Shown here: positions 22,581 through 34,000 of the stretch, one piece after another
Layout: each line of letters opens with the position of its first letter
How positions within the stretch are numbered: position 1 is the first letter of the stretch
Origin: Alternaria dauci
Taxonomy: Eukaryota; Ascomycota; Dothideomycetes; Pleosporales; Pleosporaceae
Assembly (NCBI RefSeq): GCF_042100115.1
Contig: NC_091274.1
Location: forward strand, 2,666,001 to 2,730,000
Direction: 5' to 3'
Length of the DNA stretch: 64,000 bases
Notes under the pieces: model-generated
The model's input: only the letters and a program-made list of their open reading frames with translations
Told to the model about the DNA's origin: nothing
Databases searched by the model: none
Translations under genes and position numbers: made by a program

Positions 22581-22662
22581 ATGGCGCCGAAGCGTAAATC
22601 CACGTCCACTGCGGCCGAGTCGGATAGCCCGGTGAAGAAAACCAAGGCTACAAGGAAAGAAG
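22581..22662 (+). other. Possible first exon or remnant, basic Lys-rich N-terminus
   Basis: ATG at 22581 opens MAPKRKSTSTAAESDSPVKK and stops being extended at a consensus donor (GAAG|GTAAGC). Such N-termini are common on fungal nuclear proteins. An acceptor at about 22798 (GGTGCAG) would continue a frame rich in Arg and Ser with no domain, and DCN1 at 23104 begins with its own conserved start. It may be an exon of a separate short transcript, an upstream ORF, or a remnant. Confidence 0.25.
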
Positions 22663-23044
22663 GTAAGCAGTCATTTTGTTCTCTTATTAGTGATCGTTCC
22701 AATCCCTTGTCCCGGAGCGACGCATGTAAAGTTGCAAAGCTAGCTTGTTGCCGCGGCCTTAATTCCGGAGCTTGGATGCACGAACAAGGGTGCAGTTGAG
22801 TCGGCGGGGTCGGCTTTACAATTGCTGTCTCGTCGGTCGGTGCGTCACATCTCCCCCAAGATATCGCCAGCCAACAGATTGTTCACTGCGGTTCTGCGAA
22901 ACCCACGCGCGCGACCGGGACTCATACTCACTCGACCTGCTCCGAATCTCTTCCTCCATTGCACTATTTGTCACTCGCCCACTTTCGCCCCCCAACTTGC
23001 TCGACCCACCCACAACCCCGCGGTGTCAACTCACCTGGAACTTT

Positions 23045-23075
23045 CGACCAACCGACCAACCGACCAGCCAACACC
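23045..23075. repeat. Short ACCGACCA-type repeat
   Basis: Imperfect tandem of ACCA/ACCG units just upstream of the DCN1 start codon. A related CGACC-rich tract occurs inside intron 1 at 23337-23371. Confidence 0.6.
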
Positions 23076-23103
23076 TGCGGTCTGACATACAGCGCTAATC
23101 GAG

Positions 23104-25441
23104 ATGCCTACAGTATACACCTCTCAGCAAAAGGCTGCGATTCAGCAGTTCATCAGCTTCACTAACCTCGACCGAAACACTGCGATAAGGGCGCTGAAGA
23201 GCCATGGCTGGGATGCGCAGACCGCCGTAAACGCGTAAGTACTGCTTGTCTTTTGTTCCGCATATATACACAGCACCATGCTTGTACCTCTATTATATGT
23301 GTGGGCGCATTGAATCCGTGGGCTCCTCGTAACATCTCGACCGACCTACCGACCTATCGACCGACCGACTGGCATCTGGACACATAGCGGGCATAATTGC
23401 AAATAAATACTGGGAAGGAGCGACTGGGAATGTAAGGATACAGATGTAGCACCAGGAGTGCCTGAGGGAAAGCGGGAAGTCGCGTGCGAAGACGTATGCA
23501 GGCCATGGCGGGCTGTTGAATTGGGAGCAGCTGCGCTCTGCGAGGACGCACAACTGCGAATCTCAAGGACGCAACAGCATCCAGCGGCTCCTGCACAGGG
23601 AGTAGTTCGCTTTCCCGGAATGGACCTGTTGCTGTTTCTCCTACAAAGCTTTCACACCAGCATCCCTCCTTCGACAGTATCTTCCAACCCACAACAAGTC
23701 CTTGACGAGCCTCCTTTTCGTTGCACCAGTAGACTTTCGCTCCATCGACTGTCCACCATCAGCTCAAGTCGAAGCCATCATTACATCCTGTCATGTTCGG
23801 TTCCTCGCAGGATAGAGCCAGACAGCTGGCTGGGCGTAACCGACGAGAGAGGATCAGCTCGATCAGCTCATGCTCCAGCTCTCACTCCGCGAATCTATCA
23901 AGTCGACTGTCTCAGCAGCGAAACCCCCCACCCGCAGAAGTATGCACAGTCAGTCCCGCCACCACAGCCGACGAACGTGCTGCTTCTGACGAGAGTGATG
24001 CTTCCGTTGACCGCATCGTTAATACTGGACTACATGCAGTCAACGAAGTTCCTATACTACTCTCCGTACCACAACTGGCGGATGGTGTAGAGGATATGCA
24101 CGTAGAACAGCATCGGATCCAAGCAGAACACCTGAGTCGAGTGCTGCATAACAACCTTACTCTCCCGAACGTCACCGATGTACCGGAAAGTCAATTCACT
24201 TCACGTCGTCATACCCGGTACGGCAGTCTGGGAACGCATACAGACACCATGCAACACATGCGCAGCATCACAACCCCTGTTCCGCCTACGGACCTGTCGA
24301 ACTCTACACTTGGGGACTTGTTGGCCATGATGGATGCCACTGAGGCAACTTTCCTTCGCCCCTCCGCCTCTGATGATCAATTGAGGTCACAGTCGACTGT
24401 ATTGCTCAGGGGCGGTTCAGGCAGCGATCGCCCGCGACGGATATCAGGATGGATGTCCCCCAGAGACAGGGCTGCCAGGGAAAGGGCTCTCTGGGAATAC
24501 TCTGCCTACCACCAACTCATCCCCGAGCAAGTCCTACAGCGACGGTACGATACACGGGTATACACCAGTTGTGGCTCACGATCCGTCCCGCCGCGTAGAA
24601 CAAGCCCAACTTCAAACTATATAATGCCAGCTGCCGACTTATGCAACTTTTCCGAACAGAAGCTGACCATCCAAACAGTTACTATAGTGGCAGTAGCGGC
24701 GGTGGTGCTCAGTCCTCGTCCGCGGCCAAGGCCAACCTCAATAAGCTATTCGATCGGTACCAAGACGCTAGTGTACCCGACAAGGACATCGTTGGCGTAG
24801 AAGGTACCATGCGGTATTTTGAAGAAATCGGGGTCGATGCCGAAGGCCTAGAGGCGTTGGCTGCTCTTGAGATCGTGCAGGCGCCTACCATGGGTGAAAT
24901 GAGCCGCGATGGCTTCACCAAGGGCTGGACAGAACGCAGGTAAGCGACATGACTGAATTGTTCTCTACATTATTGTTCAACTAACCCATACAGCTGCGAT
25001 ACCATCGACAAGCAAAAGGCTTACCTGAGAAATGTCAAGAGCGAGTTGTCCGACAGCAAGGAGCTCTTCACTCGCGTCTACAAGTACACATTCACCATTG
25101 CCAAGCCCGCAGACCAGAGGGCTGTTCCGCTCGAGATGGCCGCCGTATATTGGGAGTTACTCTTTAGCTCGCCCTTGTCGGCGGTCAAGTGGTCGAGCCC
25201 TAGCACGCCGTGGTTGAGCTGGTGGACCGAGTTCCTCAACACGTCGTGGAAGAAGAGCGTCAACAAAGACATGTGGAACGAGACGCTCAAGTTCGCACAG
25301 CTCTCACTAGAGGACGAGTCGCTGAGCTTCTGGAATGAGGAGTCTTCATGGCCTTCGGTCATCGACGACTTTGTCGAGTTCGTCAAGAAGGACAAGCGCG
25401 GTGGTACGGATGAGCAGCCAATGGACGAAGACGAATTGTGA
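23104..25441 (+). CDS. DCN1: DCN1, cullin neddylation co-E3, 279 aa
   Basis: Scaffold-type E3 that promotes Rub1/NEDD8 transfer to cullins. Exons: 23104-23234, 24679-24939, 24994-25441. The N-terminus MPTVYTSQQKAAIQQFISFT with LKSHGWDAQTAVNAYY is the UBA-like domain of Dcn1; the rest is the potentiating-neddylation (PONY) domain, including FDRYQDASVPDKDIVG, the MGEMSRDGFTKGW helix and WELLFSS...WWTEFLNT near the C-terminus. Intron 2 is 54 nt. Intron 1 is 1444 nt (23235-24678), far longer than any other intron in the window, with a perfect GTAAGT donor and a GCTGAC branch site 12-17 nt before the acceptor CAG. The join A-Y-Y is exactly where other fungal Dcn1 proteins read AYF/AYY. Length is normal. 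Confidence 0.93.
23337..23371. repeat. Short CGACC-type repeat in DCN1 intron 1
   Basis: Imperfect tandem of TCGACCGACC/TACCGACC units. Similar in sequence to the tract at 23045-23075, on the other side of exon 1. Confidence 0.6.
23793..24544 (+). CDS. ORF inside DCN1 intron 1 with an LRGG motif; nested gene or alternative 5' exon
   Basis: An uninterrupted frame starts at ATG 23793 and stays open to 24800, but after about 24640 it overlaps DCN1 exon 2 in another frame and loses protein-like character. Up to about residue 250 the composition is that of a normal disordered fungal protein (Ser/Arg-rich start, ATTADERAASDESDASVDRI, QHRIQAEHLSRVL, DLLAMMDATEATF). At residues 205-208 it carries LLRGGSGSD, the same LRGG(S/A)G pattern repeated in the large protein at 31017. 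At 24545 a GTACGA donor would join in phase to the DCN1 acceptor at 24679, giving a 250-residue alternative N-terminus in place of the UBA. The donor is weak, so a free-standing nested gene is as likely. The end coordinate given is that possible splice point. Confidence 0.4.
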
Positions 25442-26099
25442 TTTGGACTCGAGCTTCGTATGCCTACTAGCGGGGAGTTACGGTAGATGGCATTTTTTTC
25501 GCGCTCTTCAGAAGGCGGCTTTTACACTTGGTGCATGGTTACGATAATTCATGGGAGCATTACGTACATACCCCGGGCCAGATTTATGGCACTTTGATAA
25601 GAGCATCTTCTAGCAAGCAGAATAGCTCGGCATGAATAATTCAGAGGCTGAGTGCCATGTACGTTTTATCGTGTGCATGGAGTGATTGTAAGAATAAGAA
25701 GGGTGGAAGCGATGACCCTGGTTGGGTAAAGCAACAGGATTTGGCTAGCTACGTGATGTATGTATCTAAAGTGGGTCCAAGACAGTTTCCAGATTCAGGG
25801 CATGGGCAGGAGCAAGACGTTTGCACTTTCCGTCTGATGCATACGGGACTTTCCTGCGGCGGTGTTTGGCCACGCGACAGTGCTGCACTTGCTCGCCGAG
25901 AATTTTGGTGGTCGCTGCGCCTCTTGGTGTGGCTAGGGCCACGGCATAAGCGAGCTGCACTAGCGTCTTCCACTGTGGTTGCGGCGCCTTCGCAAAATCC
26001 AACAACGCTTTTGACGACACCCCACGACAACTAACCACACAGCAGTCAAAGTGCGTATGCCTCGACGAGTACTGCTGGAGCTCTACTGACCGCAACCAG
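25442..26099. other. Intergenic DCN1 / RPL32
   Basis: DCN1 3' flank and RPL32 promoter. Close to 26099 there are pyrimidine-rich and CAAC/CTGAC signals compatible with a 5' UTR intron, common in ribosomal protein genes. No other gene seen. Confidence 0.45.
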
Positions 26100-26763
26100 A
26101 TGGTCGCCGCTAAGAAGCATGTCCCGATCGTGAAGAAGCGTACGCCGAAGCTACCTCCCATGACCTCGAAAACTCGCGACTGACGTACCGTATAGACCGC
26201 AAGCGGTTCAACCGCCACCAGTCGGACCGCTTCATGTGTAAGAGAGACCGGCGCTGGGAGAGAAGAAACGGGCATCTGACAATGGATAGGCGTTGACCCC
26301 TCATGGCGCAAGCCCAAGGGTATCGACAACCGCGTCCGCAGGCGGTTCAAGGGCCAGGCTGCTATGCCCAAGGTACGGACCACCTACCACCCGGATTGAG
26401 GAGGATCATTGTTACCGACACGACATTGGACGCGACACGGCATGGTTTGATGGACACGGGCTGACGGAACGCCTCACAGATCGGATACGGCTCCAACAGG
26501 AAGACCCGCCACATGATGCCCTCCGGCCACAAGGCTTTCGTTGTCAACAACGTCGCCGATGTTGACCTTCTCCTTATGCACAACGCTACCTTCGCCGCAG
26601 AGTACGTTCACCAACTCTGCCATCACTCAAGCAGCGCACTAACAGCCGCCTCAGGATCGCCCACGCTGTATCAGCACGAAAGCGCATCGAAATCATCGCC
26701 AGGGCGAAGCAGATCGGTGTCAAGGTTACCAACGGCAAGGCCCGCGTCAAGACCGAGTCGTAG
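26100..26763 (+). CDS. RPL32: Large-subunit ribosomal protein eL32, 131 aa
   Basis: Component of the 60S subunit. Five exons: 26100-26139, 26196-26237, 26290-26372, 26480-26601, 26655-26763; introns of 56, 52, 107 and 53 nt. The joined frame (396 nt) gives [20 protein letters not shown], then [40 protein letters not shown] and [20 protein letters not shown], which are diagnostic for eL32. The 131-residue length matches other fungi. All splice sites are GT-AG and each junction was set by the conserved protein. Many introns are usual for fungal ribosomal protein genes. Confidence 0.95.
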
Positions 26764-29219
26764 ATGGGTGCGGATTTTTACTTTGGGGCGGGGCATACAA
26801 GGCGTCTCTCTGATTAGTTACGATCTCAATGGGAAGGCTTTCCATCCTCTTCGGCTCACAGTACCCTTCGACTGCGGTATGGGAAGAGGTATGCACTTCA
26901 AAAAGCATTGCGACATGTTACTGCGGAATGACCAAAGATATCAAGGGACACGAGCAGTAGGAATGCAATGAAAAAACGAGCCAAATCAGGAGCCCTTCAG
27001 ATGACGTAGGCTATGTGATGTGCTGCTTTTTGGCGCGTCTGGCCATGTGTATTTGCTTGATTGCTATTGCAACCCGACCCCTACCAAACTCAGCTGCCGG
27101 CCGCGCAGGGTCAAGCAGTTGTTTTTGCGATATCATCCGCAAGGCACATCAGAAGTTGCATGGGACTCTGCGCCAAGCATCGAATGCGCGCATCAATCAG
27201 GCTGATCTTGTTCACATGCTAAACAGCAGGTCATGCCATGTCTGACGAGATGACGACTTCCCGTCTTGGTTGTTGCCCAACCTCGATAACCACCGTCCTT
27301 TCCGTCGCTGTAAGCGCTGATATCATGACGCTCCTACTGGAAATGTAATTGTCGAATTTGGAATGCAGGCCTGATACGACAAGCAAGCACGTAGCGACCA
27401 AGTGCCTCTAGTCGTACCGCTTCGTGAAAGCGGGTTTCTCGAAACCACCAAATGGTGGGTATCGCAGCTGCACCGGGTTACTGTAAAGGTGATGATGGGT
27501 GCAGGCATATATTTGACTCAAGGTGACACAAGATCGGACTTGTCGCTGCTCATCGAGCATGATGCATACTGCATCCAACTCGTTGGACGGAGTCTTGTGA
27601 TGGCGGCTATTTCAGTCCAATGCTTGAGATGCATAATCAGCGACCCACCGCAAGCTCAGATTATCCATCGCCCACCGCGGAAACACATGCATCCGTAAGC
27701 CGTACTCCAAGTCCTCAGCCTTGCCTGCTCACCGCCATGGGAATTTGATGAGATGGCTCGTCGATAAGGAGTGCGATAGTAAAGCCGCACGAGTCAACAC
27801 AGGGGCAAAGCGGCAAGAGCCATGGTTGCTTCTTGGCGCGTGTCGCACGTACGCTGGCTGGGTGCAGCCGAGTAGGAAGCAAGTGAGGCGTCGCGTGGGC
27901 TCAGCGGCAGGCTGGTATTTGTCGCGTGGGCGTGGCAGGCTTTGTGCAGTCTGTTTGCTTTGGACTGGCATGGATGGGTGGAGGTGTGTCGTGTTTCACG
28001 GAGGAGGACGGAGTTGGAGAATCGGAGCGAATCCAACGGTGAGAAAGCAGCTAAAGTACGGGGAAGGGGACGGTCGGGAAACTTGTAATTGCGACGCTGA
28101 GTCTAGGGAACCTTATTGTGCCCTGACGCTTTCAGCCAGATGGACGACGTGTTTCAAGAACGCTGGCTACAAGGCTGTCGCTGTTGCGGAATCTTCCAGA
28201 CGACTGCCATTGTCGGTCGAGTCGTTTCGTCGTCTCAGGGCTGGTCGTTTTGCTCGCGGTTCCTGGCTCGCTGCCGCCATGGATGCGCTGAGCGACGACT
28301 CGCTAACGGCTACGCTTACGGAACTTCCGCGCGCACGATCTCGTCAACGCCTGCCGGTCCACTCAGTTCCATTCTCATCCGCACACCTCAACCCAGCAGC
28401 ACACCGCTCTGAAGCTGCCCATCTGTCTGTGCCTGCCCTTGCAATTTCACACACTCAGGCGTCTGCTGGAAACAATGGCCCTTTGTGCGTCGCGTCATCA
28501 GGCATTATCCGTCCACGGGTGGGTGCAAGACGAGGTGATTGGCCCATGGGTGCACTCTATCAACGGATGTGGGCTGCTGCGAGGGAGGTACGCATGCGGA
28601 GCCTGGCATGCCACCACACGACAATCAGCGGATCCGACGGCGCAGCAAAGGAAAGAACCGGGCAACGTGTACGGCTGAGAAGAGCTGATTGAGGCAGTGT
28701 GCCATGACGAATGCTTTGATGAGGCCCGTTTTCCCTGCCCAGAGGGTCCGATACGCTCGGAGGCGACGTACGACTTCGCATTGGCATATGAGGTCTGACT
28801 ATTTCTCCCCCGGTCCATGGCCCACACCTGTACCCACGGTAGGTCGAAGCGCATCCCAATTTCCTTCCGTCAGCCTGGGAAAGATTTTCAGACCCAGCAC
28901 TAAACTAGCTCCCGTCTTTTAAATATTCCCACACCCCAACGCTCTTTGTTTCGAGGCTTCCATCTCCCTTTCACGCGCTGCTCGGTGGACTACGTCTTGT
29001 CGAAGGCTTGCCGCGCTCCTCATAGCGACCACAGTCGTGCATCTGCACGCAGTGACCGGCGGTCTTCGGCTAGTCACATTCAGTTTTCCCCCTGTCACGA
29101 TACTGGATTTCCAACCTCGCCTACGGACCAAGCAGAATCTCCGAGCATTCCACATTGCCACCGACGACCACCATCCACGTGCTTTACTTGGACCACAGAC
29201 TCTGTCCAAGGACTTCAAG
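26764..29219. other. 2.4-kb intergenic, no supported gene
   Basis: A plus-strand frame stays open for 323 codons at 27721-28692, but it is Arg/Ala/Ser-rich, has no domain or repeat pattern, and is mirrored by long open frames on the other strand, as in GC-biased non-coding DNA. The 3' part (28800-29219) is pyrimidine-rich and is probably the promoter and leader of the next gene. Confidence 0.45.
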
Positions 29220-30128
29220 ATGGCACCCAACCTCTTCGTAGCCACCCAAAAGGCCTTTGCGCCGCACAAGTGGTTCAAGTCAAACAAGATCGACCAGTCC
29301 AGGGTCGTTGAAGAATGGTCCAGTCCAGTGCCCGGACAGTACGAGAGCATCCCCGGTCGAGGCTGGTTCCTCATCGCAACTCTCAAGGATGAATCGAAAC
29401 CCGAAAGCAAATCCAAGCCATCTGTAAAGGCGTCAGACGGGAGGGAGTACACACCGCTGGACCAGCCCATTCCACTCAAGTACTCTCATGCCATTGGCCG
29501 TTACTTCCTGGAGCCCGAGTTCAACAAGCGGAAGAAGACCGTCATGATCAAGAACGACAAAGGCAAAGAAGTCAAGGCCGGCTTCTTCCGAGTTGATGAC
29601 GTGGCTTGGGTCAGATGCTGGGACGAAAACGACACTTTCATCCCTGGCAACGCAAATGGCGCCGCGGGGTATCAACGATGGGTCCTCGATCAGCAGACCC
29701 AGCAGTTCCGTCATATGATCAAGCGCGATGATCCCAATTACGTTCGGTCTCGAAAGAACTCCCCCGCTCGCGATGCGGCCGACAACCGCAGCCAAGAGTC
29801 CGTTAGCACCGAGTACCGCACCAGCCGTCCTGGTAGTACCAAGAACGGCTTCAGCGTTGCTAGTACCCGTGCCAACAGCGTTCGGTATCAGCCTCCGACT
29901 CCAACTTCGAACCCACCAAGTCAACGCCCGTCACGGCAGAGCAGTCCAAAGCGCAGCGACAGCATACCTCTTGAAGAGGCCAAGATCGCGCTCCGACGCT
30001 TGGCTCGGGAACACGAAGAAGCCGCAGCCGCCTTGGCCCGATCCCGCATGAAGCGCTCCGACTCTTCCAAGGATCGTGTTGAGCAGATCGAGGCTCGCGG
30101 TCGCGTTTCGGAGCGCGTTGGCAACTGA
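29220..30128 (+). CDS. Unrecognised 302-aa protein, folded N-terminal half and disordered tail
   Basis: Single exon starting MAPNLFVATQKAFAPHKWF; the frame is open upstream to 29037, but this ATG has a good context (TTCAAGATGG) and starts the protein-like sequence. Residues 1-170 look globular, with repeated aromatic residues (GRGWFLIATL, RYFLEPEFNKRKKTVMI, FFRVDDVAWVRCWDENDTF, GYQRWVLDQQTQQFRHMI). Residues 175-260 are Ser/Arg/Pro-rich and disordered, and the last 50 form a charged helix (EEAKIALRRLAREHEEAAAA). No family recognised and no signal peptide or membrane segment seen. Coding status is supported by codon-like composition and absence of equally good frames on the other strand. Confidence 0.7.
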   Translation: MAPNLFVATQKAFAPHKWFKSNKIDQSRVVEEWSSPVPGQYESIPGRGWFLIATLKDESKPESKSKPSVKASDGREYTPLDQPIPLKYSHAIGRYFLEPEFNKRKKTVMIKNDKGKEVKAGFFRVDDVAWVRCWDENDTFIPGNANGAAGYQRWVLDQQTQQFRHMIKRDDPNYVRSRKNSPARDAADNRSQESVSTEYRTSRPGSTKNGFSVASTRANSVRYQPPTPTSNPPSQRPSRQSSPKRSDSIPLEEAKIALRRLAREHEEAAAALARSRMKRSDSSKDRVEQIEARGRVSERVGN

Positions 30129-31016
30129 ACTAAAAGTGTTTCATCCCCTTTGGCGTTTGGCACGTTCGACGTTCGACGTGCATGGTGTTTGGGTATCTTC
30201 TAGCCTGGGGTTCGGTGTTCAACACGTGACTGTAACCGTTATTTCATTGCTTCCACGTGTTTAGAGTTTTGTAATCTTCTTAGAGTTTACGTCTTCCCTT
30301 CCTCACGATCTTAGATTTAGCGAATATGGGTATTCGGTAACAGGCTAGGTGGTGTTCAGTTCTGGGCTTCTTCTTTCAACATGTCTTGCACTTCTTCTGT
30401 AACGGCGCATTACTACAAGGGCATCATAGCACGGTATACCCAAACATGGTTTGTAGGCCCCATGAGCGGCTCTTGTTGTTTTTCAACCGAATAGATTCTG
30501 GGTTTTTCTTCGCATAGCGTAGCACTTGTGTCGCTCTCCTATCCGTTTGCGTTTTCATCCACGTCACCATCTTGGTGACTGCTGTACACCTGATGTTTGC
30601 CACTATTTCGTACGTGGCTGGTGGACCTGAGAATCTTCACACAGCTTCTCTGTTTTTTGTGTTCTCATTGCTCTGCCTCCTGGAACTATTCAGTATATTG
30701 CCGTTCGATATAGTTCTCTAGTCACAGCAACGACGCTTCCATTCTGCGCGTTGCTTCAAGCATACCCTACAACCTCACACGTCTCTGTCTTTTCTTGAAG
30801 AATCCGACATACTAGAGTGGCTTCTCTCTCTCTACATAAAGCCTTTGTGTTTCGGCAGCTTTCTTTGCATATTCTTCTACTCCTACTGTATTGAGCTCAA
30901 CACTTTGACAGCCGCGAACTCGATACTGTAACTCGATTCTTCTTCTCTGTGAGAAACTTCCCTTATAGTCGCTCAAATACCGTTCTCCTTATTTAGCCTG
31001 CTCTTGAGAAAGGAAC
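30129..31016. other. Intergenic, T/C-rich promoter region
   Basis: About 890 bp rich in T and CT runs (notably 30780-31000), typical of a strong fungal promoter with a long pyrimidine-rich leader for the gene at 31017. No other element seen. Confidence 0.5.
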
Positions 31017-34000
31017 ATGACACGACGATCACCCCAACCGCCTGCGAATCATCACAGCGGCCATAACAACAACCATGACCAAACCCAGTTGGACTCGACT
31101 ATCCCGACCGACTTACATTCTGTACAGATGCGCCCTGACCGACTCCGCGCCCTATATAACCTCGTCGCTACAGGCGAGCACGTCATCGGTTGTTACGGCG
31201 TGTGTAACGGTCTGTTGGAAGAAATAGTCGCAATGCAGTCTCAAGAGCTTGTTCTCGCGAACGCTCGGATCGAAGAGCTCGAAAAGACTGGAGAAGCACT
31301 CAGGCAGGATGTTATCGTGTTGAGACATGAGAATGACATGCTCAAGAGGGAAAACGAGACGTTGCGGGAAAAGAATGCGGCGCTGGATAGGGGTTCCGGT
31401 GGTGAAGAGGATATGATGCAGGCGTTAGTGGAGTGTTTAGAGCATTTACACGAGCGCGTTCAGGATCTGGATTGGGTGGTGCAGATGCTCGTGGGGGAGG
31501 CTTCTTTGGAAGAAGGCGACCAGCAAGGTCATGAGCACGAGCACGAACACGAGCATGAGCACGAGGCATCTGGTCATTATTTCGAAGGCGGATGGGAAGA
31601 TATGGCGAAATTGTGGCGAGATGGACCGCCTATGGCTTGCGCCTCGCAGCCGAAAGCCAAAAATCGACCTACAGATGCGAACCTCTCTGACATGGCATAT
31701 TGGTTCGAGCGTAGCAACGCGCCTAGCCCCGAAGAACGACGACCACGACACGACGACAGAGAAGCACTACGGCAGATCGAAACGGAGAGGACCATCCTCG
31801 AACTGGAGGACCGCTTGGAGAGAGCGGAGACGCGGATCGAGCGTCTGATGAACCGACTTGATGCTCAAGAAACAGGGCGGGAGCTGGCTGCTGAAAGTAT
31901 ACCGATCTTACTTGGGGCGATTTATGGCGATCAAGAAGATGAAGATGAGAACGATGATGGGTCATGCTGTAAGTGTAGTGAAGGTTGGGAAGAGCTTGGA
32001 AGCGCAGACGGGGACGCGCGGTTAAGAGGTGGTATGGGTGGCCGAGACGAAGATGAAGAGTTTGTGTACGATTACGGAGGGTACATAAACTGGGATCATG
32101 TGGAGATCCAGGAGTGGAGACAGGAAATTGAACGACTAAAGGCGCAGATTCGCACGCTTGAAGAAGCGGTGCACCGAGAGGATCTCCCCCAATCGGCTGA
32201 TCTCCACAAAACGACCAAGGACGATGATAGTAACGTAGCAACGATTCCTAAGCCAACTCCTTCCGATCCGATATCAACGTCTATCTTCCATCAGCAAAAA
32301 CAGGAAGACAAGGATGTCAACTTACGTGGCGGGAGTGGCGAAGCAGAATCTGAAGTCGATAGTAGTCGCGATCATGCTAATACCGGAGTCTGTGGTCCCA
32401 TTGCAGCATCACCGCATCTTTTTTGCCAGCGAGCCACGTCACAAGTCGGCGATTCGATAATCAAGTACATCATTGTATACCTGCCTCCAGGGTTCATCAT
32501 TTCCGATTCTACGAAATCCGACCTTGTTTTCCACAGCGCCGTAACAGTTTACTATTTTCCCACCGGAGCAGCAGAAGAAGTCGCGCAACAGGAAGCGTGG
32601 AAGCAAAAAAGCTGTGGAGACAAGGAATGGCAGAATGTCGAGTTCCACAAGGTGCAGTCGAAGCAAGTGCTCAAGAATGCAATCGCAGATATGTGGGAAA
32701 GGATGGGACTCGGTTGGCATATCCTGACACGGGGGAGCTGGAATTTTGATGAGGAGGATGATCATGGAGACATGTACATGGTCAGCGATAACAATCTCTT
32801 TCCTCCTGATCGTACACAGGAGGAAGATTCTGCGAAAATCCGTGGCGGAGCAGGCGATGAGCCTAGCCAGACACCATCAGCAATCGACGAGGATAACGAA
32901 TTTTTGGATGAGTTCAAGATTATTCATGACAGCCTTATGGAAGAAGCTAGGATCGCACTCACAACGGATTCTCTGGAACAACACGTACACGCTTGGATGA
33001 CCGTAGCTACAGCTGCCCAGACGCGCAACGCTTTTCTCGAACGCGAACTTGAGACGTTTCGGGAGATGAACGACAGCCTTATCCAGGATCTACAGTGGCA
33101 TGTGGATGTACAGGCGGCATTGGAAGAGCAGCTCGAGGCAGCAGAGGCAGACAAGAGGGCTATGGCTGAAGAATACCAGGACCTTAGGGCATTCCTTCAT
33201 CATCTAGTGGTGGATAGTGATATACATGCCGTATGTACCTGTGGGGAGAAAAGTGCTCCAAATGCCAAGAGTCGCAAGAGGGTCTTGGGTCTGGAAACAC
33301 TACCAGCTGGTGACGAGGAAGCATCGAAACCGACTACACAGACGAATAATGCTGAGCCTCGGTGTACGCTTTCAAAGCGACCCCATGATTTACCCACTGG
33401 CAACGAGGGTGCAGTTACTCCAGAGGCTGATGCCGAGAACGGGCAGAGTTCAGCAGCAACAAGGCCGTCCGATTCTTCTTACCCAAACGCCGAGAGTAGG
33501 GCCAAATCTTTCATCTTCTACCCGAAAAGATCTACGATCGTCTTTCCCGATACTCCTCCACACATCTACCTATTTCCCTACAAATCCACGCTGCCAGAGA
33601 TCCACGAGATGATCAAGAAAGGAAGTGAGAGAGAAGACTTCCAAAACGATCCGCACGTTGCGCGCATCTTGGAAATTATGCAGATCCGCGAAGACATGGG
33701 TATCTATCTACCTGACAATGTGAGCGACGAGCGAATCACCATTGATATACCAGAATGTTCCGCATGCTGCCATTTGGATCGTGAGACGAAGATAGCTGCG
33801 TGGCAGGTGTCGAACGTAGATACGGAAAGCCTTGAGGAGCTCGTGGAAAAGCTTGACATCGGATCGAGTGCAGATAAGTCTCATGTCGATACCTCGACTA
33901 AAACCGCATCGAGTGAAGGAGAGCAAGACTATTACCAAGACGTTGGCGACTTGATAAGCTCGTTTAGAGATCCAGTTGATACTGACAACGCGACAGACTC

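Larger units (their letters stand above)
21859..23103. other. Intergenic POL12 / DCN1 with one possible orphan exon
   Basis: Contains the POL12 3' flank and the upstream region of DCN1. Within it a short exon-like ORF at 22581-22662 has a good ATG and a consensus donor but no clear continuation. The last 60 bp hold ACCAACCGACC-type short repeats. Nothing else recognised. Confidence 0.45.

Noticed and set aside
27721..28692. 323-codon plus-strand open frame
   Set aside because: Arg/Ala/Ser-biased, no recognisable motif, overlapping long frames on the opposite strand; more like GC-biased non-coding DNA. Cannot be excluded without transcripts.
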